From NCBI RefSeq assembly GCF_017086405.1, contig NZ_CP070973.1, forward strand, positions 620,001-684,000: a DNA stretch of 64,000 nt, in the 5' to 3' direction. Both the position numbers and the translations under genes were made by a program. The stretch comes from Mycobacterium gordonae. Lineage in GTDB: Bacteria; Actinomycetota; Actinomycetes; Mycobacteriales; Mycobacteriaceae. Numbering within the stretch: position 1 is the stretch's first letter; each line of letters starts with the position of its first letter. The notes beneath the pieces were generated by a model, which was not told the DNA's origin, ran no database searches, and was given only the letters and a program-made list of their open reading frames with translations. Shown here piece by piece: positions 27,869 through 36,630 of the stretch.

Positions 27869-30424
27869 ATGTCTTCTGCCGGAAGTGCTCCCCGGCGCGC
27901 CGCTGCCCGGCGTGTGGTCGTGGTCGGCCACGGCATGGTCGGTCACCGGTTCGTCGAGGCGCTACGCGCCCGCGACACCGGCGATTCCTGGCGAATCACC
28001 GTGCTGGCCGAAGAGGCCGATGCCGCCTACGACCGCGTGGGCCTGACCTCCTACACCGAAAGCTGGGACCGCAAGCTGCTGGCCCTGCCGGGCAACGACT
28101 ACGCCGGCAACCCACGGGTGCAATTGCTGCTGAACACCCGTGTCGTCGAAATCGACCGCGCCGCAAAGACAGTGGTGACCGCCGACGGCGACACCCATGC
28201 CTACGACGCGCTGGTTCTGGCCACCGGGTCCTTTGCTTTCGTCCCACCGGTCGCCGGACACGACCTACCGTCGTGCCACGTTTATCGAACCCTCGACGAT
28301 CTCGACGCCATCCGCGCCGGCGCCCAGCGCGCTGTGGAGTCGGGTCGTGCCGGCGTGGTGATCGGCGGTGGCCTGCTGGGCCTGGAGGCTGCCAATGCCT
28401 TGCGTCAGTTCGGCTTGCCCACGCACGTGGTCGAAATGATGCCGCGTCTGATGGCCGCGCAGATCGACGAGGCGGGCGGTGCGCTGCTGGCCCGCATGAT
28501 CGCCGACCTCGGGATCGATATTCACGTGGGCACCGGCGCCGAATCGATCGGTTCGGTTGCGCATTCGGACGGCTCGGAGTCGGTGGCGGTGACGCTGTCC
28601 GACGGCCGGGTGATCGACGCCGGTGTGGTGATCTTCGCCGCCGGCATCCGGCCGCGCGACGAGCTGGCCCGGGACGCCGGCCTGGAAATCGCCCCACGGG
28701 GCGGCGTCCTCACCGATCTGGCCTGTCGCACAACCGATCCCGACATCTTCGCGGTCGGCGAGGTGGCCGCCATCGAGGGCCGGTGTTACGGTCTAGTCGG
28801 GCCGGGCTACACCAGTGCCGAAGTGGTGGCCGACCGACTGGTCGACGGCACCGCGGAGTTCCCCGAGGCGGACCTGTCCACCAAGCTCAAGCTGCTCGGC
28901 GTCGACGTCGCCAGCTTCGGCGACGCGATGGGCAGCACCGAAAACTGCCTCGAGGTCGCCATCAACGACGCGGTGAACCGCACCTACGCGAAGCTGGTGC
29001 TCTCCGACGATGCCAGAACGCTGCTCGGTGGTGTGCTGGTGGGCGACGCGTCGGCCTACGGAGTGCTACGGCCCATGGTCGGCAGCGAATTGCCCGGCGA
29101 TCCGCTGGCGCTCATCGCGCCGGCCGGATCGGCCGGCGCGGCGGGTGCGTTGGGCATTGGGGCGCTTCCGGATTCGGCCCAGATCTGTTCGTGTAACAAC
29201 GTCACCAAGGGTGACCTGAAATGCGCGATCGGCGACGGCTGCGCCGACGTCCCGGCACTGAAAACGTGCACCGCGGCCGGCACCTCGTGTGGATCCTGCG
29301 TGCCGCTGCTCAAGGCGCTGCTGGAAGCCGAGGGTGTCGAGCAGTCCAAGGCGCTGTGCGAGCACTTCGGACAGTCGCGACCGGAGCTGTTCGAGATCAT
29401 CTCGGCCACCGAGATCCGCACCTTCTCTGGTCTGCTGGAGCGCTTCGGCCGTGGAAAGGGTTGCGACATCTGCAAACCCGTCGTCGCCTCAATCCTGGCT
29501 TCCACCGGCTCCGATCACATCCTGGACGGCGAGCAGGCCTCGCTGCAGGACTCCAACGACCACTTCCTGGCCAACATCCAGCGCAACGGCAGCTACTCGG
29601 TGGTGCCGCGGGTGCCCGGCGGCGACATCAAGCCCGAGCACTTGATCCTGATCGGCCAGATTGCACAGGATTTCGGGCTCTACACCAAGATCACCGGAGG
29701 CCAGCGGATCGACATGTTCGGCGCCCGGGTCGACCAGTTGCCCGCCATCTGGAAGCGGCTGGTCGATGCCGGTCTGGAGTCGGGTCATGCGTATGGCAAG
29801 GCGCTGCGGACGGTGAAAAGCTGTGTCGGCAGCGACTGGTGCCGCTACGGCCAGCAGGATTCGGTGCAGCTGGCCATCGACCTCGAACTGCGCTACCGCG
29901 GGCTGCGGGCACCCCACAAGATCAAGCTGGGCGTCTCGGGTTGTGCTCGGGAATGTGCCGAGGCGCGGGGCAAGGACGTCGGGGTGATCGCCACCGAACA
30001 GGGCTGGAACCTCTACGTCGGCGGCAACGGCGGCATGACCCCCAGGCACGCCCAGCTGCTGGCCGGCGACCTGGACACCGCCACCCTGGTCCGCTACATC
30101 GACCGGTTTCTCATGTACTACATCCGCACCGCCGACCGGTTGCAGCGCACTGCGCCCTGGGTGGAATCGCTGGGCCTGGACCACGTGCGCGACGTGGTGT
30201 GCGACGATTCGCTCGGCCTGGCCGGCGAATTCGAGGCCGCCATCGAGCGGCACGTCGCGAACTACAAGTGCGAATGGAAGGGCGTGCTGGAGGACCCGGA
30301 CAAGCTCTCGCGGTTCGTCTCCTTTGTCAACGCCCCCGACGCCGTCGACCCGACGGTGACATTTACCGAACGTGCTGGCCGCAAAGTGCCTGTCCCCATT
30401 GGCATTCCGCGGGTTCGATCCTAG
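27869..30424 (+). CDS. nirB: Assimilatory nitrite reductase [NAD(P)H] large subunit NirB
   Basis: An 851-aa protein matching Rv0252. The N-terminal FAD/NAD(P)H domain has VVVVGHGMVGHRFVEAL and a second dinucleotide fold (VVIGGGLLGLEAANAL). The BFD-like [2Fe-2S] segment has CSCNNVTKGDL and CTAAGTSCGSC. The siroheme/[4Fe-4S] domain has CVGSDWC and GVSGCARECAEA, giving the Cx5C and Cx3C ligands. It reduces nitrite to ammonium in the cytoplasm with NAD(P)H and needs siroheme, which may be why a chelatase gene lies nearby. nirD follows after 13 bases. Confidence 0.96.
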   Translation: MSSAGSAPRRAAARRVVVVGHGMVGHRFVEALRARDTGDSWRITVLAEEADAAYDRVGLTSYTESWDRKLLALPGNDYAGNPRVQLLLNTRVVEIDRAAKTVVTADGDTHAYDALVLATGSFAFVPPVAGHDLPSCHVYRTLDDLDAIRAGAQRAVESGRAGVVIGGGLLGLEAANALRQFGLPTHVVEMMPRLMAAQIDEAGGALLARMIADLGIDIHVGTGAESIGSVAHSDGSESVAVTLSDGRVIDAGVVIFAAGIRPRDELARDAGLEIAPRGGVLTDLACRTTDPDIFAVGEVAAIEGRCYGLVGPGYTSAEVVADRLVDGTAEFPEADLSTKLKLLGVDVASFGDAMGSTENCLEVAINDAVNRTYAKLVLSDDARTLLGGVLVGDASAYGVLRPMVGSELPGDPLALIAPAGSAGAAGALGIGALPDSAQICSCNNVTKGDLKCAIGDGCADVPALKTCTAAGTSCGSCVPLLKALLEAEGVEQSKALCEHFGQSRPELFEIISATEIRTFSGLLERFGRGKGCDICKPVVASILASTGSDHILDGEQASLQDSNDHFLANIQRNGSYSVVPRVPGGDIKPEHLILIGQIAQDFGLYTKITGGQRIDMFGARVDQLPAIWKRLVDAGLESGHAYGKALRTVKSCVGSDWCRYGQQDSVQLAIDLELRYRGLRAPHKIKLGVSGCARECAEARGKDVGVIATEQGWNLYVGGNGGMTPRHAQLLAGDLDTATLVRYIDRFLMYYIRTADRLQRTAPWVESLGLDHVRDVVCDDSLGLAGEFEAAIERHVANYKCEWKGVLEDPDKLSRFVSFVNAPDAVDPTVTFTERAGRKVPVPIGIPRVRS

Positions 30425-30437
30425 CAGGGAATGGATC

Positions 30438-30806
30438 ATGACGTTCATCAACGACATTCAGGCGTGGACCACCGCCTGCGACTACGACCACCTCATTCCT
30501 GGGCGCGGCGTCGGGGTCCTGCTCGACGACGGTTCGCAGGCTGCGCTGTTCCGGCTTGACGATGGTGCCGTGCACGCGATCGGAAACGTGGACCCGTGCT
30601 CCGGCGCGGCGGTGTTGTCCCGCGGCATCGTCGGCGACCGGTGTGGCCGCGCAACCGTCCAATCGCCGATCCTCAAGCAGGCTTTCGCGCTGGACGACGG
30701 TTCCTGCCTGGACGAAGAGGGAGTCTCGGTGCCGGTGTATCCGGTGCGGGTCACCGCCGACGGCCGGATCCAGGTCGGGCGGTTCGCCGCGCGGATGGCT
30801 GCCTAG
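30438..30806 (+). CDS. nirD: Nitrite reductase small subunit NirD
   Basis: A 122-aa Rieske-fold protein matching Rv0253. ATG 30438 has AGGGA 7 bases upstream; the open frame begins earlier inside nirB. The segment DDGAVHAIGNVDPCSGAAVLSRG aligns with the cluster-binding loop of Rieske proteins, but the CxH pairs are absent, as is normal for NirD. It partners NirB in nitrite reduction. Its stop overlaps by 4 bases the stop of the convergent TetR-like gene. Confidence 0.92.
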   Translation: MTFINDIQAWTTACDYDHLIPGRGVGVLLDDGSQAALFRLDDGAVHAIGNVDPCSGAAVLSRGIVGDRCGRATVQSPILKQAFALDDGSCLDEEGVSVPVYPVRVTADGRIQVGRFAARMAA

Positions 30807-31252
30807 TCGATCTTGCCGACGAGATAACGCTGCATCGTCGGGCCGATGGCGTCCACCAGCTGTTCCACCGTCATCGAGTGCAGCGGCTCCGAGCGCACTC
30901 CGTAGCGCATGATTCCCAGTCCGACCAGTTGCGAGGCGCACAGCGATGCGCGCACCGCGATCTTGTCGGCTCCGAGCATCTTGAGCAGCGGGTTGAACAC
31001 CGGACCGATCAGCATCGACTGGACGACTTCGGCGGTCTTGGACAGACCCGTGGACGCGATCGCACTGGCGGCAAATGGGCCGCCGCCGGCGGCATCCCAC
31101 GTGGTGATCAACATATAGAGCGTGCGGCGCCCGACCTGGTTGACGCTACCGGTGAAAATGCGGTCGATGAACTCCGGTGTCCGGAACGGTAAACGGAGCA
31201 TCTTTGCCACATCGTCGAGGAGTCCTCGCGAGGGCTCTTCGTTACGGGCCAT
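30803..31252 (-). CDS. TetR-type C-terminal domain protein lacking the HTH
   Basis: About 149 aa. Residues 35-149 resemble the C-terminal effector domain of mycobacterial TetR regulators (RASLCASQLVGLGIMRYGVR...PTMQRYLVG). The N-terminal DNA-binding helix-turn-helix is missing: upstream sequence is the start of the next gene's tail and encodes no HTH. It may be a truncated remnant or a stand-alone domain acting as a modulator. ATG 31252 was chosen; the frame opens at 31288. In M. tuberculosis, cobU-cobQ1-PPE2-Rv0257-Rv0258c occupy this space. Rv0258c might be related, but I cannot confirm that without alignment. Confidence 0.65.
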   Translation of the reverse strand: MARNEEPSRGLLDDVAKMLRLPFRTPEFIDRIFTGSVNQVGRRTLYMLITTWDAAGGGPFAASAIASTGLSKTAEVVQSMLIGPVFNPLLKMLGADKIAVRASLCASQLVGLGIMRYGVRSEPLHSMTVEQLVDAIGPTMQRYLVGKID

Positions 31253-31298
31253 GTTGCCAGGATTACCCGGGATACCCGCAAACATCAAGTGTCGTTGC

Positions 31299-32009
31299 TC
31301 ACGCCGTCCGCTGGTATTGCAACCCGGAGGATCGGATTGCGGCGTCTCGGAACCGCTCGGCCACCAGCCGGGCCAGCCTTGGGTGGGTGCCTAGCGGCCG
31401 TGTCACCAGGTCGGCGCCGCAGCAGTCCAGTCGCTCTTGGAACAGGCCCTCGGCGATCAGGTAGGAGACCACCACGACGCGCCGCGAGCGCCGGCGACGG
31501 GCATTGGTCACCGCCGCTTGGATCATCGGGCTGCCGGTGGCGGCGAAACCCAGCTCCACCGCTGATCCTGTCAGCCTCGACAGCAACGTCGCCGCGTGGT
31601 CCAGGTCGGCGCGGGCTCGCGGATCGGAAGTGCCCGCCGCCGCCAGTATCACCGAATCGCCGGGTTGCCAGCCGGTTTCCAGCAGGTTCTGAAACAGAAT
31701 CCTGGTGATCCCCCGTCCCGGCCCGAGCGACGGCGTCACGAGCACCCGGCGATGCCCACTCGCCTCGACATGCGCCGGCAGGTCGGCCCGGACGTGGTAG
31801 CCGCGAGAGAGAAACGCGGGCAACACGATTGCGGGTTCGTCCCAGGCGCGCAGATCTGACAGCACTTCGGCGGGCGTGGGTCCCAGTACGTCGACGAATG
31901 CCACCCCGACGGTGCGGTCGAGTAGTTCACTCGCCCGGGCGGCGAGGTCGCCGATCATCGCGACGCCGGCTGGTCGGCGGGTGCCGTGGGCAGCCAGCAC
32001 CAGGCTCAT
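31299..32009 (-). CDS. Sirohydrochlorin chelatase/CbiX-like protein (Rv0259c-like)
   Basis: A 236-aa protein with two CbiX-type halves. It has the N-terminal SLVLAAHGTRRP (metal-site His), PAFLSRGYHVRADLP (second conserved His segment), and a repeat-like C-terminal half containing VVVVSYLIAEGLFQERL. It inserts Fe2+ (or Co2+) into sirohydrochlorin; together with nirBD next door, iron chelation for siroheme is the likely job. Its start overlaps the stop of the HemD-like gene by 4 bases (ATGA), so the two are translationally coupled. Confidence 0.9.
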   Translation of the reverse strand: MSLVLAAHGTRRPAGVAMIGDLAARASELLDRTVGVAFVDVLGPTPAEVLSDLRAWDEPAIVLPAFLSRGYHVRADLPAHVEASGHRRVLVTPSLGPGRGITRILFQNLLETGWQPGDSVILAAAGTSDPRARADLDHAATLLSRLTGSAVELGFAATGSPMIQAAVTNARRRRSRRVVVVSYLIAEGLFQERLDCCGADLVTRPLGTHPRLARLVAERFRDAAIRSSGLQYQRTA

Positions 32010-33151
32010 GCCGCGTCGTGCTCGCCGTCGAGGGCCAGTCGATAACCGCGTTTGACCACGGTCGCGACGATGTTCCTGTCGCCCAGAGCCGTTCGCAGAC
32101 GCAGGACGGCGGTGTCCACCGCATGGGTATCGCCGCCGTTGCCGGGCAGCAGCCGCAGCAGCTCCGCGCGTCCGACCACCTCACCGGGCCGGTGCGCCAG
32201 TGCATGCAGAATCGCCATGCCGGATCCCGAAACCGTCTTGACTGATCCGTCGACCAGCACGCAGGTCCCTCTGATGTCGACCAGGTGGCCGGCGGCCCGT
32301 ACGCTGCACGAACCCAGCAGCGGTAGTTCTTCTGCGATATGACGGGCCAAGGCGCCCAGCCGCATCCGCTCCGGCGACGAGGTCGGCACGCCTTGCCGGA
32401 TCAGCGGCCGGGACGTGACTGGGCCCACACACATCGCGTGCACGCTGCTGCGGAATGCGGCCAGCACCTGGTCCTCGATGCCCAGGTCGCGGCTGCGCTC
32501 CAGTACCGCCACCGCCGCGGGAGCCGAGGTGAAGCTCACCGCGTCGAACTGGCGCCGAGCGATACCGGTGACCAATTGATCGAACTCGCCGTCCAAAGGC
32601 ACTGGCTTCCAGCGGTATACGCGAAGCGGAACAACTTCTGCGCCCGCGGCGCGCAAACCCCCGAGGAACTCCGGGAATGGGTCCCATCCGTCGGCCGCGC
32701 CGTGCAGCTGAACGGCGATGCGCTTTCCGGCAACACCCGAGTTGAGCAGGTATTCCGCGACCTCGTGCGAAGATTCGGACTCCGGCGACCACTCCTCGCG
32801 CAGGCCGGCCGCGCGCAGGGCGCCAGTTGCCTTCGGTCCGCGTGAGATGACTCGCGCCGACGAAAGTGAGTCGATGAGTTCTGTCGCGATGCCCCATCCC
32901 TCGGCCGCCGCCACCCATCCGCGAAAACCGATGCCGGTGTGGGCCACCAGGATGTCCGCTGGATCGGCGATCAATCTTTGCGTGTTGCTGTGCAATTCGT
33001 CGTCATCGAGCAGTGCGATCATGCTGATCGCGGGGGCGGCGAACACCTCCGCCCCATGCCGGCGGAGCAGCGCGCACAACTCTTCCGCGCGACGGGCTGA
33101 GGTGACTGCGATCCGGTAGCCGGAGAGTGGCGCAGGCGTTGGCTGGGCCAT
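32006..33151 (-). CDS. Uroporphyrinogen-III synthase fused to a winged-helix DNA-binding domain (Rv0260c-like)
   Basis: 381 aa, the same length as Rv0260c. Residues 10-265 are a HemD-type two-lobed domain (for example ILVAHTGIGFRGW and FDAVSFTSAPAAVAVLE). The C-terminal 90 residues are an OmpR-type winged helix (VDTAVLRLRTALGDRNIVATVVKRGYRL). There is no receiver domain, so it is likely a tetrapyrrole-sensing or bifunctional regulator of nitrite/siroheme genes (compare the NnaR-type regulators of actinobacteria). ATG 33151 matches the M. tuberculosis N-terminus; the frame opens 19 codons earlier. Confidence 0.9.
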   Translation of the reverse strand: MAQPTPAPLSGYRIAVTSARRAEELCALLRRHGAEVFAAPAISMIALLDDDELHSNTQRLIADPADILVAHTGIGFRGWVAAAEGWGIATELIDSLSSARVISRGPKATGALRAAGLREEWSPESESSHEVAEYLLNSGVAGKRIAVQLHGAADGWDPFPEFLGGLRAAGAEVVPLRVYRWKPVPLDGEFDQLVTGIARRQFDAVSFTSAPAAVAVLERSRDLGIEDQVLAAFRSSVHAMCVGPVTSRPLIRQGVPTSSPERMRLGALARHIAEELPLLGSCSVRAAGHLVDIRGTCVLVDGSVKTVSGSGMAILHALAHRPGEVVGRAELLRLLPGNGGDTHAVDTAVLRLRTALGDRNIVATVVKRGYRLALDGEHDAA

Positions 33152-33185
33152 ATCTCGGTTGTATGCCAAGCTCATTTCCAAAGCG

Positions 33186-34583
33186 TTACCTAGCAATTGC
33201 TGCAGCATTGCCCTCGGCTGCGTTCTTCGTCACAGGATCGGCGGGACGGCGGACATACATTCGCCAGGTGAGCCACGCGGCGAAGATGTAGGACGCCAGG
33301 AACATCCAGTATGCCGAGGTTTCGGTGCCGCTGTGCAGATAGGACTCGCACAGCGCCAGGTTGATACCCACGCCGCCCAGTGCGCCCACCGCGGAACAGA
33401 ATCCGATCAGCGAACCCGACATGGCGCGTGCCCAGTGCCGGCGTTCGGCCTCGCCGGCAACCAGAGAACGGCTACGTGCCTCGAAGATGGACGGTATCAA
33501 CACGAACACCGATCCATTGCCCATGCCGGCCAGGATGAACAACGCCATGAAGCAGAAGACGTAGCCCGTCAACGTGAAACGCGTGGTGTCGGGTGCGATG
33601 TCATCGCGGGTGCTGATGCCCACCAGCAATGCCGCGGCGAAGATCATGCCGCCGAGGACGCCCAGGGTGACCCGACTCCCACCTATGCGATCGGACAACT
33701 TGCCGCCATAGATTCGGGCCAGTGAGCCCAACAGCGGTCCGATGAAAGCGATCTGGGCGGCGTGCAGCGACGCGTGTCTGACGCTTTCGCCGTGTTCTTC
33801 GAAGTTGACCTGCAATACCTGGCCGAACGCGAAAGCGAACCCGATCCAGGAGCCGAAGGTGCAGATGTAAAGCAGCGAGATGACCCAGGTGTGCCGCACG
33901 AACAAGACCGACCGCATGGTGTTCAGTGCAATACCGTGTTCGAGGTTGTCCATGAACAACGCCGCTGCGATACCGACAATCGCCAGCAGCACAAGGTAAA
34001 TCGCGCACACCCAGTACGGCGCCCGGTGCCCGGCGGTAGCCAGCGCCAACAGACCCACGAGTTGTATCACCGCGACTCCGAGATTCCCCACCCCGGCGTT
34101 GATCGCCAGCGCGGCTCCTTTGAGTCGCTCCGGGTAGAAGGCGTTGACGTTGGTCAACGACGCCGCGTAGTTGCCTCCGCCCAGCCCGGTCATGGCCGCG
34201 CACAACACATATGGCCACAGTGGCAGGCCGGGGTGGGCCAGCAGCACGATGGTCAGACCGGTGGGGATCAGCAGCACGAATGCCGAGAACGTGGTCCAGT
34301 TGCGGCCGCCGAACCGGGCGATGCCCAACGTGTAGGGGATGCGCGCACAGCCGCCGATCAGGGTGGCGACGACGCCCAGGAGGAGCCTGTCGCCGGTTGA
34401 GAAGCCGTATACGGAGGCGGGCATGAACAACGTCATGACCGACCACAGCGTCCAGATCGAGAACGCGACATGATCGCCGGCAACCGTGCAGAGCAGATTG
34501 CGTCTGGCGATCTTGTCGTTGCCGAACAACCAGGATCTGGTGTCTTCGGGATTCCAGTCCGCGATCCGGCGGTTGCAGCCCAT
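33186..34583 (-). CDS. NarK-type nitrate/nitrite transporter (first copy)
   Basis: A 465-aa MFS transporter with 12 hydrophobic segments. The nitrate signature is visible in TGLGGGNYAASLTNVNAFYP and NAGVGNLGVAVIQLVG. It starts at ATG 34583, which gives exactly the same length as the second narK copy at 36623-38020 and the shared N-terminus (R-I/V-xDWxPED). The open frame extends 13 codons further upstream. It is more divergent from M. tuberculosis NarK3 than the second copy. It probably exchanges or co-transports nitrate and nitrite for the adjacent nitrite reductase pathway. Confidence 0.92.
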   Translation of the reverse strand: MGCNRRIADWNPEDTRSWLFGNDKIARRNLLCTVAGDHVAFSIWTLWSVMTLFMPASVYGFSTGDRLLLGVVATLIGGCARIPYTLGIARFGGRNWTTFSAFVLLIPTGLTIVLLAHPGLPLWPYVLCAAMTGLGGGNYAASLTNVNAFYPERLKGAALAINAGVGNLGVAVIQLVGLLALATAGHRAPYWVCAIYLVLLAIVGIAAALFMDNLEHGIALNTMRSVLFVRHTWVISLLYICTFGSWIGFAFAFGQVLQVNFEEHGESVRHASLHAAQIAFIGPLLGSLARIYGGKLSDRIGGSRVTLGVLGGMIFAAALLVGISTRDDIAPDTTRFTLTGYVFCFMALFILAGMGNGSVFVLIPSIFEARSRSLVAGEAERRHWARAMSGSLIGFCSAVGALGGVGINLALCESYLHSGTETSAYWMFLASYIFAAWLTWRMYVRRPADPVTKNAAEGNAAAIAR

Positions 34584-34972
34584 ATGCTGGTTCACCTTTC
34601 CGGGCACCTCGACGGGCACCATGAAGTGAAGAGGCTTGCGCCAAGGTTGGTCTCGATGCTCACATCAGGCGCGCGGGGCAGTCAACTCGAAAGGCCGGTC
34701 ATTGACTGATAGTTGCGTTTCAGTTGTCTGACAGGCGCCTGGACGCCCCAAATCCGTTGAGGCCGAGAGCGAATGAGACCACACCGCGGCGTCGTGTCGC
34801 TTCGTGGGGTTATCGCTCGGCGTCCCGGTGCGCCGCCGTCAGCTCCCCCAACAGGGGGAGAAGATTTCGTCCCGCGAATCCCCCAGCTGCCGTAGAGACG
34901 GGTGGCGGACACCACACCAGAGTGATCAGCGAGCCCTGTACCGGATGCGAAGACTCAAGGGGACAGATCACG
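34584..34972. other. narK to PE_PGRS intergenic region
   Basis: About 390 bases between divergent genes, without a supported gene. A short hairpin CTCCCCC-AACA-GGGGGAG lies at 34843-34860. AAGGGG lies 11 bases before the PE start at 34973. Confidence 0.55.
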
Positions 34973-36630
34973 ATGTCATATCTATTCGTTGCCACAGAAG
35001 CACTTTCGTCAGCCGCGTCGGACGCGGCCGGTATCGGTTCGGCACTGCGCTCGGCGAATTCGGCGGTGGCGGCCCCCACCACGGCGATAGTGGCCGCCGG
35101 CGTCGACGAGGTGTCGATGGCGGTGGCGACGCTGTTCTCCGGACACGGCCAGGCCTATCAGAACCTCTCCACCGCCGCGACGGCATTTCACGACCGGTTT
35201 GTGCGGGTCCTCACCGCGAACGCGAGCTTGTACGGGGATGCCGAGGCAGCGAATCTCGCCCTCCTGCAACAGCAGATCCTCGACGCGGTCAACGCTCCCG
35301 TCCAGGCGGCAATGGGCCGACCGTTGATCGGCGACGGCGCGGACGGCGCGCCGGGGTCGGGTGCCGACGGCGGTGCGGGTGAATCCTGATGGGTAACGGC
35401 GGAAACGGAGGCTCCGGCGCCACCGGTCAAGCCGGCGGTGCGGGTGGCGCGGCCGGCCTGATCGGCAACGGCGGGAACGGCGGGGCCGGGGGCGCCGCCG
35501 CTGCCGGCGGCGCGGGCGGCAGCGGCGGCTGGCTCAACGGTTACGGCGGGAACGGTGGCAGCGACGGAGCGTCGACATCGGCCGGCATGACCGGTGGCAA
35601 CGGGGGTGCGGGCGGCAGCGCCTGGCTCACCTGGCACCGTGGGCGTCAACGGCGCCAACGGCGGCAGTGCCGACGTGACCAAGACGCCGGGGGTCACCGC
35701 TGCCGCGGACGCCATCTCAGGAAGCGGAGGTAAGGGCGGCGTGGGCGGTGCCGGTGGCGCAGCCGGCGGCGACGGCGGCACGGCCGGCTACGCCCGAGCC
35801 GTGGACGGTGGGGCCCTGGCGGCCTTCGGCGGCAAGGGTGGTGAGGGTGGCGCCGGATTGCCCGGAGGGGCGGGCAGCGCCGGCGGCGCCGGCGGCGCCG
35901 GCGGCGACGGGGGTCGCGGTGGGCTGCTGGTCGGCACCGGCGGCAACGGCGGTCTCGGCGGGGCCGGTGGCTTTGGCGGCCGCGGTTCCGGCGGCGGCGT
36001 CGGCGGTTCCGGCGGCGGTCACTACTACGTCGATTCGTCCTCCACCAACGGGGCGTACAGTGCCGGCGGAAACTCGTTCGGCGGCATCGGCGGACGGGGC
36101 GGCAGTGGCGGCGAGGGAGGCCACGGTGGGCAGGGAGGCGCCGGTGGCGCCGGTGGAAACGCCGGGGCCGGCGGGGTGCTGGTCGGCAACGGCGGGGCCG
36201 GCGGCTTCGGCGGGTCGGGTGGTGCCGGGGGCGGCGGCGGCCTGGGCGGCAACGGTGGCGGCGGCGCCGCAGGCGGGAACGCCGGCGCCCCCGATGGCAT
36301 CGCGTTCGGTGGCGGGGGCGGAGCCGGCGGTGACGCCGGCCACGGCGGTGACGGCGGCAACGGGGGCAACGGGGGTACCGGCGGGACCGGCGGACGCGGT
36401 GGCCTGGTCGGGTGGGACGGCACGGACGGCGGCTTTGGTGCCGGCGGGGCGGGGGGAGCCGGCGGCTCGCGGGCGAAGCCGGCGCCGGCGGCGCCGGCGG
36501 ACTGGGCCTGGGGTCGACTGGCTACGAAGGCATCGCCGGAACTGACGGGCTCAGCAACTCGGACTTCGACGGGCCCCCCGGCACCGCCGGCTACCCGGGT
36601 CCGAGCGTCAAGCGCGCGTGGTCTACCCGT
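34973..36630 (+). pseudogene. Frame-broken PE_PGRS gene
   Basis: The PE domain is intact (MSYLFVATEALSSAASDAAG, secretion signal YGDAE), but the frame hits TGA at 35387. PGRS continues at once in the next frame (35389 to about 35630), returns to the first frame (about 35630-36470) and shifts again near 36470. Each shift is a single base. Loss of one G near 35380 changes an expected GGILMGNGG into GES-stop. One extra T near 35625 restores the frame. Loss of one G near 36470 breaks it again. As read, only a 138-aa PE protein with a short tail would be made. Decay or sequencing error are both possible. It sits between two narK paralogues. Confidence 0.8.

Noticed and set aside
27733..27870. 45-codon minus-strand frame divergent from nirB, sharing the palindromic ACATGT start
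   Set aside because: No ribosome site and no recognisable sequence, and it contains the inverted repeat at 27756. Probably the nirB leader.
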